Shown: positions 7,831-22,800, counted from the stretch's first letter. The stretch: DNA of 64,000 bases from Pseudoduganella sp. (GCA_021323265.1 JAJTCO010000003.1:82556-146555); one strand, 5' to 3'. The notes: a model not told the origin generated them from the sequence alone. A program made the numbers and translations.

Positions 7831-10800
7831 TCACTGCCCCCACAGCGGATAAGCCGTGGCGATCCTGCCGCTACCGTCCCGGGCGAACCATACCTGGGCC
7901 GAATACTGCCGCCCGTAGTACTCATGCTTCGACTTGAATCCCTCGCCGACTGGATAAGGGAACTTCACCGGGCGACTGGCCTTTTCCACATCACCCGTGG
8001 TCATCCAGATCTTGCGGGCACGCTGAATCGCAGCGACCTGGTCGCGGGGGCTGAAGAAGCGCGTAGCCGACGATGGCAACCTCGGCTTCTCGCTGTTCGG
8101 GTAATAATCGACCACTCCGGTGGACGGGTTGGCCCCCGTAGTGGCACGCAAGCGCTGACTTTCCAGACTGGTCTGAGCACCGTGTCGTTCGACAAAGTGG
8201 GCCCCCTGGTTGGTCCGTTCCAGGTGGTCCAAATGGCTTTGAGCAGCGCGCTCGGCCATCGCCGAAATGCGCAGACGACGCGCCCCTTGCTCGGCGGGCA
8301 CCGCAGCGCGGTTGGCTTGTGCGATACGCGCAAGGGCTTGCATTTCCGGCGCCCCCGTCGAAGTCGTCGCTGCCGCGACGCTGTGGGCTGCCAATCCCGC
8401 GCCCGCAGTTTGGCCAGCCGAGGTTCGCCGGCCTACAATTTCCGCAATCCGCGCGCGTCGCTCTCGAGCAGCCCAATCGGGCGCGCGATTGGCGGCCGCA
8501 ATCCGGTCAAGTCCACGCATCTCGGGTGAACGTGCAGCCATTTGGCCGTTATCCAGATACCCCTGCACGGGCTTGGGCAGGACATATTGTGTGCCCAGGC
8601 CGCGCTGGCCAAACCACGGCGCGGCAACACTGCGCTCAACGCCGGGAATCGAATCGGTTACCGAGTAGGCCGAACCTGGTGCCGTAGGCTCCGATCCCAA
8701 TGCACGCGACGCGGTCGATGCGTAAGCGGGCGACACATAGGTCCCGCCTTCGCCGCCGAAACGATCCACGCCGGTTCCTTCTGGCAGCGTTACCGTCCTT
8801 TGCGTACCCGGCATTGCGCCGTTAAATGGCGGATGCCATACGCTGCCATCAGCCCGCCGCCAGTTTGCCGCTTGCGCCAATTCGCGTTCGCGGGCCAACT
8901 GACCGCGCTCATTAATGGTCTGATCCAGACTCTTATAGCGGCCCTCATGGTTGTTGCTGGCGATACGATCCAGACCTGCCGCCTCGCTGCGCATACCTGG
9001 GTCGCCAAACATGCGCTTGCGCAACAATGGTTCAGCACGCGTCAGTGGGCCAAGCAATCCCTGCTCGGACAGGCGGCGGTAGATTCCTTCTTCGGTCGTT
9101 GCACTATATCCCTCAATCTGCTCCAGCGTTCTCATATGCGTTTGGCGCCACGGTTCCATTGCGCTGTCCGCACTATTGCGCACCGTAAGGCCGTCAAACT
9201 GGGCCATTGTCTGCAGCTGATATTCATAGCTTCCGCGTTCCACCGCGGCCCGCACATCAGGATTGCTCTCGATCAAATCACGCACCCGCTCAGCACCCAA
9301 CTCGCCTGATAGCCTGTTGATCTGGTTCTCGTGCCGCGCCTCATGCAGCGCGGCAAAAATGGAGGAGTTCTCAGGCGAAAACTTCAGGACCCGTTGTCCA
9401 TTTTCCCAACCAGCTTGGCCAGCCGCGCGCGCGTTCCAGAGTTCGAATGCAGCTTCCTTAGAATCAAGAACTTTGGTGCCCATGGACTCAAAGTGCCGTT
9501 TAACACCATCGTAGTTTCGCCAGTTACCCACCGGGGTATCGAGCAACCAGTGGCGGCTCGGCGAGAAAATTTCTCCAGATAAATCCACTGGCTTGCCACC
9601 AAGTGCCAAAGTCTCATTTTCCCCGAGCGGAGGCCCCCCATCCCCAAGGTTGATGTCTGAGAAGGTGTCCTCAAGCTCAGCTCCATTCGTCATCCCGCGA
9701 GAATCATTTGGCATAGCAGAATTTAGCAACACGGTCGAAGCAGGCGACCCATTCCCCGTTGTAGCGGCCGCCGTTCGCGCAGTCGCGGCAGCAGTCAATT
9801 GACGGTCCTGCGTGTCGGAATACCGCTGCGGAACTGCACCGAACGTTGGCGACGGGTCAAGTGCATACGCGCGCAATCCGTCAACCGCCTTGGAATCGGT
9901 GCGCGGAACTGCGCCGACTTCAAATGAAGTCGACGGATGGCTGCCGCCGCCAATCTTCAACTTCGCTGAGACGTTGGCGCCGAGATCCAACGCCTTGCCG
10001 AACACCATGCCGCCCAACAGGTTGGCGCCAAGGTTAACCACACCTTCGGAGGCCTGCAAATTCTGGTAGACGTCAATCCGCCTCATGTTCTGCATCACGG
10101 GTACGGCATCGGCTGCAAGGTTCAGCGCGATATCGACTCCTTTGATTGCACGACCAGCCATGACCGAGCCTTTTGCCAACGCCACCCCGCGTGCACTGAG
10201 GGCGAACTTACTCCAACCACCTGTCGCCGCAACCATGGCGAGGTCGAACACCCGCCCCTTCAACTCACTACCTACTCGCTCATCCATGCGAGCCCCCGGC
10301 CCAAGGTTTTGCAGTTCCCGTCCGTACGCACTGAGGTTGGAGACATTCAACCTTTCATCATTGCCCGTTAACGCGTACATCGCGGCGGCACCGGCGCCGC
10401 GCAATGCATCCCCCACGACCAACCCCTCCTCCAGCGCCGCGCCAAGGCCTATCTCGGGCAACGTCGTCCCGACCCTAAAGCCATCGCGCAGTGTTGGGTT
10501 GTCAGATGTCCATGTGTGATAGGTCTGGTCAACGCTATTACCGTAATGACTCAACGATGCGCCAACCGAGTCTAAGCCTACGCTTTCTGCAACTTGCGCT
10601 TGCCAGTCGGATTGCGTATTGATCGCCCATACACCTGCACCAACAGCGGCACCAGCTCCGAATTGCAGCATTTTGAGTCGGGTTTGTTCGCGCCCCATTC
10701 CATGCACAATGTTGCGCCCCGCTCCGAATGCATCACGATAATCCGCATTACCATCCCGTGGCGTAACGCTAGCACCATAGTCTTGCGCCCAACTGCGGGA

Positions 10801-13800
10801 GGCTTTGGCGAGGCCATCCATGCCAAGAAGCTCTGCTTTATCCGCCACATGCTCCGCCACAGCGGACGGCGCGCCAACGAGAGCGCCAGCAACGAAGCCG
10901 ACAACATGGTGCCGCGAGATCTCTTTGGATTCTTCTGGCTGTGTGCTTGCCGGGATAGCCCGCTGCTGCTCCGGCACAATGCTAATGGCCCGGGCCGGAT
11001 CTTGTTGCCCGTTAAGTTGGGCTACATAATCGGTGAACTCCCGGACCTTAGCTTCACGCTCAGCCACAACGGCATCGCGTGCGGCACGCGCCTTTTCCAA
11101 GCGATAGTTCGAATTGGCAAGCATCCACTTAAGACCTTGGGCTGACTGTTGGTCGGTCACGTCGTTGATGCCCGGGATACGCAATTCGGTTCCCTTCCGA
11201 AGCAAAGCGTTCTTGCCCAATACATCCCTATTGTGGTAAGCGAGCGCACCCGGCGATACATTGAACCTTCGCGCTAGGCGGAGCAGCTGATCATCCTTCC
11301 TGACTCTGTATGTCCGGCCTGGGGCCGCTGGCGAATCCTGATCGCCGGCAGCGGTCGCGGATACGGAAGGCGGCAAACCCAGTTCACCGATCCTTGCGCC
11401 CAACTCGTCAAACCCGCTTAAGTCGACGTTAAGCGACAACCCATCCGGGTGTGCTAGCTGCACATCGTTAGAAACAGAGTCCAAACCACCACGATGGTTG
11501 GGTGACATGCTGCCGGGGTGCGCGTGCAGTGCGCCGGCTTCGCCCTCGGATCTCTGTGCTGCTTCTGACAGCATCTGTTTGCGCTCACTCAGTTCATCAC
11601 CATAACCAGTGGCGGCTGCTGCTGCCGCGTTCAACAGCAGGCCACCGTAGAACAGCGTAGCGTTATCTCTTCCTTTATCTCCGTAAGCCAGGCTCTGCAA
11701 GCCGCGGCTCATCAAGGTCGATCCCGCCCCAACCGCGACACGCGTGGCCACACCAAATGCCACCTGATGACTTGCCGGTACATAGGCTTTGATTTGCTTG
11801 AGGCCCGCCGATGCGCCGCCTGCAGCGGCGCCAACGGCTGCACTGATCAAAGCGTCTTTAGCCACGCTGCCCCAGTCCAGATCCTTTCCACTATTAATGC
11901 TCTCAAGTAAGCTTCCGGCGACGGAACTCATAAAGCCACCAATGGCGCCGCCCGCAGCACCAGCGACAATTGCGGTAGCACTAGCGGACAAAGACATTGC
12001 ATTACCAACCAAGTCGCCAATCTTGGATCCGATCGCGCCACCCGCAGCCCCCAGAGCCCCCCCCGCGGCCCCCGTCAAACCGGCGATTGCCATCTTCTCG
12101 AAATTAAAACCCTTCTGCATGCCAATTTCCATGCCGACCAATTGGCCTGCCGCGTTGCCCGCCATCGCAGAACCGGCGCCCAGCAGAATAACTGCCAACG
12201 GTCCCATGAATGGTCCGGCAAGGCCAGCCGTAGCCACCGTTACCAAGGCCGAGACAGCGATAGTCACCGCCACGACTATCAGACGCGCATGTGGGCAGGC
12301 ATCGGCTTTGTGTGGACTCGCCAGCTCCAGCGCATTGCTTGTAGAGCGGACTACGTTGGCGCGCGATGTGATGCTTGTATTATGGACACCGATATTGGAA
12401 CGGTTCGGCACCGAAATGACCTGGCCGCTACGAAGTTCGGACTCGCCAAGCAAGCCATTCGCATCGGCAATCTCATACCACAAACTTGCATCGCCATAAT
12501 AATTTTGGGCAATGGTTCGCAAGCTATCGCCGCTTGCAACCGTGTGTTTGCGGACAGCACCAACCTGGTCAGCAGCACTGACCCCGACGAAGTTCTGGTC
12601 GAAGTCATGTGATAGCGATGGTGCCCACGCAGGCGCTATGGCACCGGATTGCGGCAATGCAGGCGAGACGTTGTAATTCTCATGCCGACGATCATTCGTC
12701 AGCGAACCATAAATTCTGCCGTCAACCACAATATTTCGCGTGTAGTGCGCTTCGAGTGGTGCCGGTGCGGCGTCGCGCTTAACACGCATGAACTGACTCT
12801 GGTGCAACTGCGCACCTTGGTGATCAGCCTGGAAGGTTGTGGTTCCGGATGAACCGGTCCACTTATTGTCCTTGTCACGCGACTTGCTGAAGGACGTACT
12901 GGAGGCAATGTTGCCATTCACATCGAAGGAACTACCTGTGCCCGACCAGGTCTCACTGTTCTTGGTCCAGTCACCGTTATCCACCGAGCTCTCGGAAATG
13001 GAATATGAACTGGTACCAACCTCTTGAGGTGAGCCGCCCGCATGAACATAGGAATAGTCGGTTGTCTCAACCGTCTTCAGGTCGAAGTGCGTCCCATTTT
13101 CCGAGTACGACTGAGTGTCCTTGACCCGCTTACTTGTCAACCTTGTCTTATCTGGCAATGCGTAATAATAGTCAATCGTCTTGTAGACATTGGCGGCCGC
13201 GCCATCCTTCTGAATATAGGATTGCTCATATAAGACTTTACCATCGCCATCCAGGCGTGTAACCAGGGTCTTCTTGAACAGTCCCAACTCGCCCGTACCG
13301 CCGCGGACGTCGCGAACCTCTTCCCGGATCCATGTCATTTCGCCCGATTGGCCCGCGCTGTCCAGCCTGCGAAGGCTGGACATCGAGCCACCATATCCCA
13401 GGTCGCGCGGATACACGCGGACAGCGCTCAACTCCCCGTCGGAGGCGCGATAGGAATACTCCTCCGTCTGCTCATACGGCCCAGTATTTCCTTGCGCGTA
13501 CATGCCATACTCGACACGTTCGCGCTGGCCCGCCAAGTTATATTTGATCTTTATGCCATTGTCGCCACGTTCAATCGCATCATCGGCCGTGCTCTCTGTA
13601 CCTTTCTTATTCAATCGTCCCTGGCTGATGGTCAGCCGGTTCTGCGCGTCGTAGTCATACCAAACCTCGTCGGGAGTCTGGTACACCGTGCCGTCCGTCG
13701 CTCGCCGATATACCGCCAAGGTGCGGCGAACATTGCCAACCTGATCGTAGTCGCGATGCACATGCGCATCACGCGTCCGAACGTCGGTCTCGCGACGGAG

Positions 13801-16800
13801 CGCATCGTACGAAATGGTTGCGCTGTCCAGGAGCCTTCCCGCATTCCCATCTGCCAGGGCCGTACTCTGCATGACTTCGGTTCTATTGCTGGCAGCGTCG
13901 TAGCGATAGTCCGTGCGCCGCTGCAGGCTGACGTCAACAACACTGCCAAGCAAACCATTACTGAAGTAGTAGTAACGCAAATCCTGGCCCCGAGACCCGT
14001 GCTTGCGCGTGGTTTGACCGGCCCAGTTCAATATCGTCCAGGTATCGTACGCCCCGTCGAAATGATAGGTCTGTCGACCGAAATAGTCGGTATTGGTTTG
14101 CTGGCTAACACTCCAACCGGTCTTGCTAAGCGTTTCCGTATAACCACCGACAGATTCAATGCCGGACCCTTGCACGTTCGCGTTAAAGCTGTACGTGTGC
14201 GTGACTTCAATTCCAGCCGCTGACTTGGTGTAAGTCACGCGCCCTTCGGCATCATACTTTGTGCTTTCCACACCCACGCCCACGCCACCGGCAACGTCTT
14301 TGACATAGCGGGTTACGGTCGCACGTTCCCCTTTTTCGGTATATGTGTAAGCTTCTTGCAGGTAGTCGCCGTTGCCATTGTCCCGTGTCATACGGAGCAG
14401 AAGGCCACGCTCATCGAACATGTAGCTGGTAGCACGCATGGCGCCGTCGTACTTGGTGCTGATATCACCAAACACATCGTATTTGTACATCGCCACCAGA
14501 CCGTTATCAGCGTGTTCCTCATAGACCAAATCCTTGCCATCACGGCCTTTGGCATTCAGGTAGCTATAGGTGGTTGAATGGCCTTTAGCATCGGTACGCT
14601 TCACCATCCGACCGCCGCGACTGTACTGATATGTGGTCGAACCTCGCGCTCCGACGGTCTGCACACCCGTTTCATCCATGTAATTGGAAATGGGGGCGGT
14701 CTCGCGCGTTAAATTGCCGGCGCCATCGTACTCCCGCGTAATCTCATTATTCAATTCATCATGCAACGCGACTACTTCGCCAAATGCATTGAATTTCTGA
14801 CGATTCGAGACCATGAGGGCACTGATACCGGAAAGTGTCCAGATGCCGCCTGTTCCCGCGTACTGTCCGGCGGGCACTTTTCCAGCATGCGACTTACGCA
14901 AAACTTCCGGCGTGCTGCCGCCCAGCTTTAGCTCCCCTGAACTCGTGCTAAGCAGCGCTTCCCCCGCATATGCATTTACCGTGTACTGGATGGAATCGCC
15001 CAGCAGAGCCAAACCGCGAGCGTCCCAATAGAAGACACCCTTTTCCGTGGAGCTTGCATACGCTTCAGCTATCCCATCTGCTCCGATGTAGGACACCTCG
15101 ACGCGCGTCGCGCCAGCCGCCAGGGCATCGATACGAATGACCTGCTCGCAATCATCGAGCAAGCCGTAACTCTTCACCCTTAAACCAGAAATCCCGATTT
15201 CCAAGCGACCGGCCATGTGCGAGACGGGCTCCCCCCCCTCGTTCACTTCCAGCATCACGTCATAAGTACCAACTTCACCTACCGGTGGGACCCAGCTATA
15301 CCCATCACGCAGAGTCCCGACGCCGGTCGCAGGGTTCAAAGCCACCTCCTTCCAAACCAGGTCGGACACATTTCGATAGCGAAGAGTCACCTGGCGCGCT
15401 GTTCCGACCGATCCCGCGGCATTCGCGGATTGCTCGAAGAAGACCACGCCGCCGCCGATCTCGATTGCACCTTGTCCGATTCGGAGAGCATTGGTGTCAG
15501 AAGGCGATGCGCTCACGGTAACCGCGCCGGTAGCAGTATTTCGCTTCAAGACACCGGCGCTCACGGCCAGCATCTTTCCCTGTCCATCAACCGCGATAGT
15601 CTGATACTCGTATTCACTTCCATCGCCCATTGGCGTTGACGGGTCAGTCAGGTCGAATTGGTAAACATCGCGCACCATATCAATGCCGTTTGGCATCGGA
15701 TTGCTCATAGTCCGCAATTCGAAGGCGCTGTCACTTCCCTTTTTGCGATACGCCAAGAGAACCTGTGCAGGGCGTTGCACCAAGCCAGCCAGGACAAGCT
15801 TCGAGCTCACCGGCACCAGCGTTGCGCTCGCAGTGCGAGTCCATGGCAGCTTTTCAGTCTGATGGGTAGGATTGTTCGGATCAAGCGGGAAGGGTGGCGC
15901 ATCGGCCCAGGAGTTATACGCCCCCGATGCCAGTAGCACACGTCCACCGTTATCGCCCGAAGCGATGCGGCGATATATGCACAAAGTTCCATTGCTCACC
16001 AAACGGGCATTGGCAGCTTCTGTTCCGTCAAGATCGAGTACCGCGCTCTGTCCCCCAGTTGCTTCAGCCGCGGCGACCACATTCCCGTCAGAATCGAGCA
16101 GTTCTACCTCATAGTGTTCGCCGGTCCCCGCATAGCGAATGTCTTTGAGATCGACTGTGAGGCTAGCCTCCCGCAAATTTTCCGTTTTTGACCAGTAACC
16201 AGACGAACCTTCCGGGTCGAAACTAATCCATTGCCAGGTTCGCTCCCACTCGCCGGTAACGGTGTAGGAAACCGGATCGGCGCCATTGCCTACACCAATG
16301 GCCTGTACTCCAGCCAGTGGGGAGTTCAATGCGCTCCACTTTTGCGCGGACTGGTTAATCGTCAGGCGGGCACCTTGACTGCCATCATCGAATGCACGTG
16401 CCTTGTTGGCAATACGTTGCATCGCATCAGGAACGGAAGCGTTTGGACGCCGTGTCTCCACCAGGCGATTCGCGTGGTCGTAGACCGCGATCTCCGCGTT
16501 CATTTTGGCGAGCAGCTGACCATCGAGCGCATCGGTAAGCTGCTCCAGCTTTACGTTGCGCAGGTCATCGCCGGCCGTGCGCAGCGTCAGCGTGGCGTTC
16601 CCGTTCGCGTCATACATGAACCATTTCATGACGCCATCGGCGCTGTTGGTTCGCATTACGCGCCCGGCCTTGTCGTACTCCGTAAACTCTTGGTATCGAA
16701 GGATCGAATTCAGGTCTTTTCGCTTTCCGCGCGAAACCATACCCCCAAATACGTCGTACTTCATATCGGTGACAGCGTATTGTTCAACGCTTTGACCACG

Positions 16801-19800
16801 AGTACGCTTCTTGTACTCTTGGGTAACCCTGCCTTCCGCGTCGTAAATTGCATAAGATTCTTCGGTCCACGATTCCGATTCACCGGCCTGGCGTACCAGC
16901 TCGGTGGTTCGGGTCTGGCGCCCATCACGGTCGTATTCGAAGACCTGATGCCGGTACGATGATCCGCCCCCTTCGTCGTGCGCCACCAGGCGGTCAGCAT
17001 GATCGTAAGAGTTAACCGTCTCGCGCTTGTCATAATCGGCAGAGCCAAGGCGCACAAGGCGCTTGATGCGCCCGAAGGCATCGTACTCGATCGAGCTGGC
17101 CTGAGCGCCCCCCTCCAGCGCACCCTCGTGACTGAATACACCGTTCGACTTGATGACATGGCGGACAGTTGCCGCTTCGCGCGTGCGCCGCCCGAGATTG
17201 TCGTACTGGTAGGTCGTCTCCTGGCCGTCAGGATCAACCTTTCGGCCAACCATTCCCAGTCCAATGTAATGATAAGAGGTGACAGCTTCCACCGGCGTGC
17301 GGGAATTTTCTGCCACTTCGTCATACAGCCAAACTGCCTGCAAGACCACGTCCCCGGCAGCATTGGTATAGGTGCTGGTTTTACGCACCTGGGACGAGTC
17401 TGCGGTTTCCGGATCTATGCCAACACTATCAATAACTTCAACAAGTGAATCACTATCAGATGCGCGAATCGCGCTGTTATAGCGAAGCTCATACGTAAGC
17501 AACCCACTACCGCCCAGCTTTTCGGCGTATTGATTCTTCGCGTAATACCAAACTGTCAGTCCCCCGCCAGCGTCCAACTGGGCCCGCTTACGGCCGATCA
17601 TGTCATAGTAGAAGCGCGTCGTTTCTCCGCGCGCGCCGACAATTTTCACCACATTTCCAAACAGGTCGAAGTAGTGATGAGTCGTAATGTCTCCTCTGAA
17701 ATTCACGTAGCCTGGACCACTGCCAGTATCATTGGAAAATTCACCCAGGGCGACGTCGCGGATACTGCTTTGTATCATATGACCAGCTGCGTCGTAACGG
17801 AACTCAGTCTCCCTTACTTCCCCCTCTGGAATGCTCACCGGACCTTCCTCCGGAATGGCCACCGGGGTTCCGTAGATCTTCGTAAGTACTGCATTGTTGG
17901 CTGCGTCGCGCACCCAGCTGGTCAGCATTCCACCCGGCGAAATCTCATGGATCAGCCGATCCGCAGCATCAAAATAGCTGCGCGTTATTCTCCCGCCTGG
18001 AGTCGTGGTGCGAACCAAATTGCCACGCAAGTCGTATTCATATCGTTCGACCAATGCGGCCACTTCTTCGGTATTTGTACTACTATCAAATGAGGACACC
18101 GGCATCGTGGTCTTGCTTACGACCTGGCCACGCAGGCTAAAGCCGTATGTCGTAGTCCTTTCAACCTGAAGGCCAACGCCCTCCTTCGACTCAATCCGAT
18201 TTCCATAAGCGTCGTACTTGTACCCGTTGACAACGTCCTTAAGCCCGAGAGCACCATTGGCAACCTGTACTGGCAACGTTTCCGATGTCACTCTACCCAA
18301 GCGATCGTATTCGTATTCCCATTGCCCAAGCTCGCCCGTCGTATTTTCGACGTCATCCCCGGGAGTCCAACCACCTTCCGGGAACGCCCAAAGGCCTTTG
18401 GTGGCAATCTCGCCGAACGCGTTAAAGGAATGCGTGACGCGACGCCCGCGAGTATTGGCATCACCAAAGGTCTTTGTTTCATCCACCCGCATACCGCGCT
18501 TATCAAAGATGGCATTGACAGTTCCGTCTACCACCTCGCCGCTCACAACGTAGCTCATCTTTCGATCTGAGTGGGCCTTAGTCAGATTCGCAGTACTGAA
18601 ATACTTTCGTTTTTGCACCTCATTACCAAACGCGTTGTAGCTGGTTTCCGTGCGCTGGCCGTCCGCATCGATTTCCACGCGCTTTCGATTGGCGCGGTCA
18701 AACACGAACAGCGTGTCCGTGCCCGCGAGCGCACTGTCGGTGCGTACCCCATCATCGCCGTAGCTGCCAACAGCACGCGAGCTCCGGATGATGTTGCCGA
18801 AGGCATCGTATTCCTGTTCGATGACACCGCTTTGCAGGTCGCTGCGCCCCAGGTCCTTCATGCGCGGTTGCACCAGCTTGATCACCTGGCCATTGCGGTC
18901 CATCTCTCGCCGGTCGGTGTACAGAGACAGGATGGCCTTCTTATCTGCGTCGCCCAGCTCACTGGCATTGCGCGCAAAGCCCATCAGCGCGCGTTCATTG
19001 GCCAGCCAGTTATCCGGGCTGGCTGGATCGTCCACTTCGTGCCATTGGTTCGATTCCGCCAACGCAATGCCGCGTGCTGCGATCACCTCCAGGCTATTGA
19101 AGCCATGCACAAAACGCGTCGTCCCGGCCGGTGTAGTCTCCTCCGTGACACGTCCCAGCTTGTCATAGGACCGCGTCACCACCGACTCATCGTCAGTTCC
19201 CGGCGCCCGGACAATCCGGGTGGCCTGGCCAAACATGTCGTAGGTGGTCGCCGTCTCCAGGGTACGGTCGGCGTCAATGCGCTGGCGCTCACTGGTGACA
19301 CGACCGGCGGCGTCATACGAATAGCTGGTCAGGGCAGCCAGCGGGGCGCTGGTGCTCACCAGTTCCGCAGTGATCGCGGCGATGGCCGACGCGACAGTTG
19401 TCGCATCGGCGGTCACACTGCTCATCGCAACCGGGTAACGCAGGACGTCGGTGGCCTGGCCGAACACGTCGTAGCGTGTTTCCGTCACATAGTTCTCGGC
19501 ATCGACCACAAAGCGCGGCCGTCCGGCACTATCGTTGACGGTAACGGTGGTACGGTCCTTGGTATTGGTGGTGAGCGCTTCCGTGCTGGTTGGAATACTG
19601 CTGGTCTGCGACCAGGCCGTCAACGGAGTAGCGTACTGGCGCACCAGCGCCGGTTCGTTGAAGCGGTTGGTTTCGTAGGCTGTGACACAGCCCTCCGCAT
19701 CCACGCTGAGTAATTTGCTACCGTTTGCACGGTAGCTGTAGGCGCTATAACGGTTGGCGGCATCTGCCTCGTGCGTGGATCGCCAACCCGTCATCGCGCT

Positions 19801-22800
19801 CGGGCCATGCGCCATCGCCTGCGACCAGGGCGACATGCGCGCTTCGTAGCGCAACAAGCCGCTCACTTCGCCGAAGGCGTTGTAGCGCTTCTCGGTCACC
19901 TCGCCTTCCGCGCCGATTTCGAATTGCAGCCTGCCCGCCTCGTCGAACGAGGCCCCGGTGTAGCGATCAAACAGCGTATTGGCAGTCACCTGCGTCGCCG
20001 GATCGCTGGCCAGCACCGTGGCCTGCGACCAGCCGCCAATCGCATTGGCGTACTGCAGGATGCCGGTGGTTTCGCCAAACGCGTTCGTCGTATAAGTGGT
20101 CAGGTAACCTTCGGCGTCCACCCGGTAGCGCTTGCTACCGTCCGCCGCATAGCCGAACGCCTCAAAGCGGTCGGCTGCCGTGCGGTTGCCGCTCGGACCG
20201 TAATACTGCTGTAACTGGAGCACGGTGCGCGCCTGGATCGCTGGCAGCACGCTGGCGTAACTGGTCTTGCTGGTAACTTCGCCGAACACGTTATACGACG
20301 CCTGCGTCACCTGCCCCGCTACATCAATCTGGAATACCACCTGGCCAGCGCTGTCGTAGACGTTCTCCGTCAAGCGGTCCAGCGAATCGGACGATGCCGC
20401 CTTCCAGCTGCGTGTTGCCTGGTTCCAGGCCGCGCTCTTGGCGCGTACCGTGGTGCGCAGCAACTGGTCAAAGTCATCGTACTCGAACAGCGTGGTCAGG
20501 CCGTCGGCGGCGATGGTGCTGACCAGGCGTCCCTGGCTGTCGTAGGCCGATTGCGCCACGCGGTCATCCTGGTCTGCGGCAGGCGCACTCCAGGCCAGCG
20601 AGCTGGTCGACCAGCTCGCAGTCAGGTAACGATTTACCGTACTGGTGACAGCTCCGAACTCGTCATAACTGTACACCACCGTCGCACCATCGGCACCAAT
20701 GGTGCTGACTACCTGCCCCAGGCTATTGTAGTTGGTCTGGGAGACGCGATCCTTGTTGCTGGCCGAAGCTTCGCTCCACTTGCGATCGGTGGTACTCCAC
20801 GTAGCCAGGTTGTAGCGCTGAATGCGCTGCGTCTGCGCGCCGAAATCGTCGTAGCGGTAACTTTCGGTAGCACCGCCGCCGTCCACCAGCGCCGTCAGCT
20901 GGCCGCTGTCGCTGTAAAGACGCTGCGTCACGCGGTCGCTGCTGCTATTGGCGGTGGCCGCGTTCCATTGGGTGCCGTCCCAGCTGGCACGGGTGGCACG
21001 CTGGATGGTCTGCGACAACTCGCCAAACAGGGTATAGGTGCTGACGGTGGTTACGCCAACGCCGTCGATATGCGCGGCTACGCGGCCGGCGGCATCGTAG
21101 TCAGTCTGCGCAATGCGGTCGTCCACGCTATCGGTTGGCAGCGTATCCCACAGCTTATCCGTGCTGTTCCATTGGGCGCGGCTGGCGCGCCCCACTTCCT
21201 GCCACGCTTCTCCGAACGCGTTGTAGCGCACCTCCTGCACGCCGCCGCTGGCATCGATCGTCGCTGCAAGGCGGCCCGCTCCATCGTAGCCGAACTGGGT
21301 GACGCGGTCGCTCGTGCTGGTACCGCGCGCCTGCCACACCTTGTCCGCCTCGATCCAGTCGGCGCGGGTGGCGCGCACTGTGCTCCGGTAGGCCGCGCCA
21401 AACGCATCGTAACGGGTGATCACGGTCTGGCCATCGAAGCCGACCTGCTCGCTGACACGGCCGGCGCCGTCGTAACTGTACTGGGTGACGCGGTCGGCCG
21501 CGCTGTACGCCGCCACCTGCCACTGGCTATTTACCCAACGCGCCTTGCTGGCGCGCTGCTGGCTTTGCTTCATCTCGCCAAAACTGCCATACACATAGGC
21601 GGTCGACGTGCCGTCGAACTCCACCCGGGTCAGTTGGCGCCCCGCGCTGTCATAGCTCATCGACGTGACGCGGTCCAGATCGCTGGCGGTTACGCTGCCC
21701 CAGGTCTTGCTGCTGGAATCGAAGAGCGCCTTGTTGGCGCGTACGGTCTGCTGCAATTCCTCGCCGAAATCGTTGTAGGTGTGTTCGGTTCGAGTACCAT
21801 CAAAGTCGGTGCTGGCGGTGACCAGACCCGCGCTATCGTAGGCGTACTCGGTATAACGATCCGTGCTGCCAGCCGCTCCTTTGCTCCAGATGCCGGAGGC
21901 AAAACTGCCCTTGGCGGCGCGCAGCACCTGCGAAGTCACCCGGCCAAAGTCGTCGAGAACGTACTCAGTGGTCGTGCCATCGACCGCAATTTCCGCCTCC
22001 ACCTGGCCTGCGCTGTTGTAGTTGGTCTGCGCGACCCGGTCCTTGGCGCTGGCAGCGCCCTCGCTCCATGTGCGGTCCGTGCTGTTCCAGGTCGCCACCG
22101 TATAGCGCTGGATGCGCTGCGTCAGTGCGCCAAAATCGTCATAGCGGTAGCTTTCGGTGGCGCCAGTGCCGTCCACCAGCGCCGTCAGCTGGCCATTGTT
22201 GCTGTACAAGCGCTGGGTCACGCGGTCGCTGCTGCTGTTGACGGTGCTGGCACTCCACTGGCTGCCATTCCAGCTGACGCGATTGGCTCGCTGAATGGTC
22301 TGCGACAACTCGCCAAACGGGGTATAGGTGCTGACGGTGGTTACACCGGTGCCGTCGATATGCGCGGCGACGCGGCCGGCTGCATCGTAGTCGGTCTGCG
22401 CAATGCGGTCGTCCACGCTATCGGTTGGCAGCGTATCCCACAGCTTATCCGTGCTGTTCCATTTGGCGCGGCTGGCGCGCCCCACTTCCTGCCACGCTTC
22501 GCCGAACGCGTTGTAGCGTACAGCGCGCACCACGCCACTGCCGTCAATTTCGGTCGCCAGACGGCCCGCATCGTCATAGGAAAACTGTGCAACGCGGTCG
22601 CTCGCACTGGCGTCACGCACTTCCCACAGCTGGTCGTCGGCATTCCAGTTGGCGGTATTGGCGCGCGAAGTCGTCTGGAACACGCCACCGAAGGCGTCAT
22701 AGCTGGTCAGCACAGTCTGGCCATCGAAGGCAATCTCCTGGCTGATTCGGCCGGCGGCGTCGTAGCCATATTGGGTAACACGGTCGGCATCACTCTGCGC

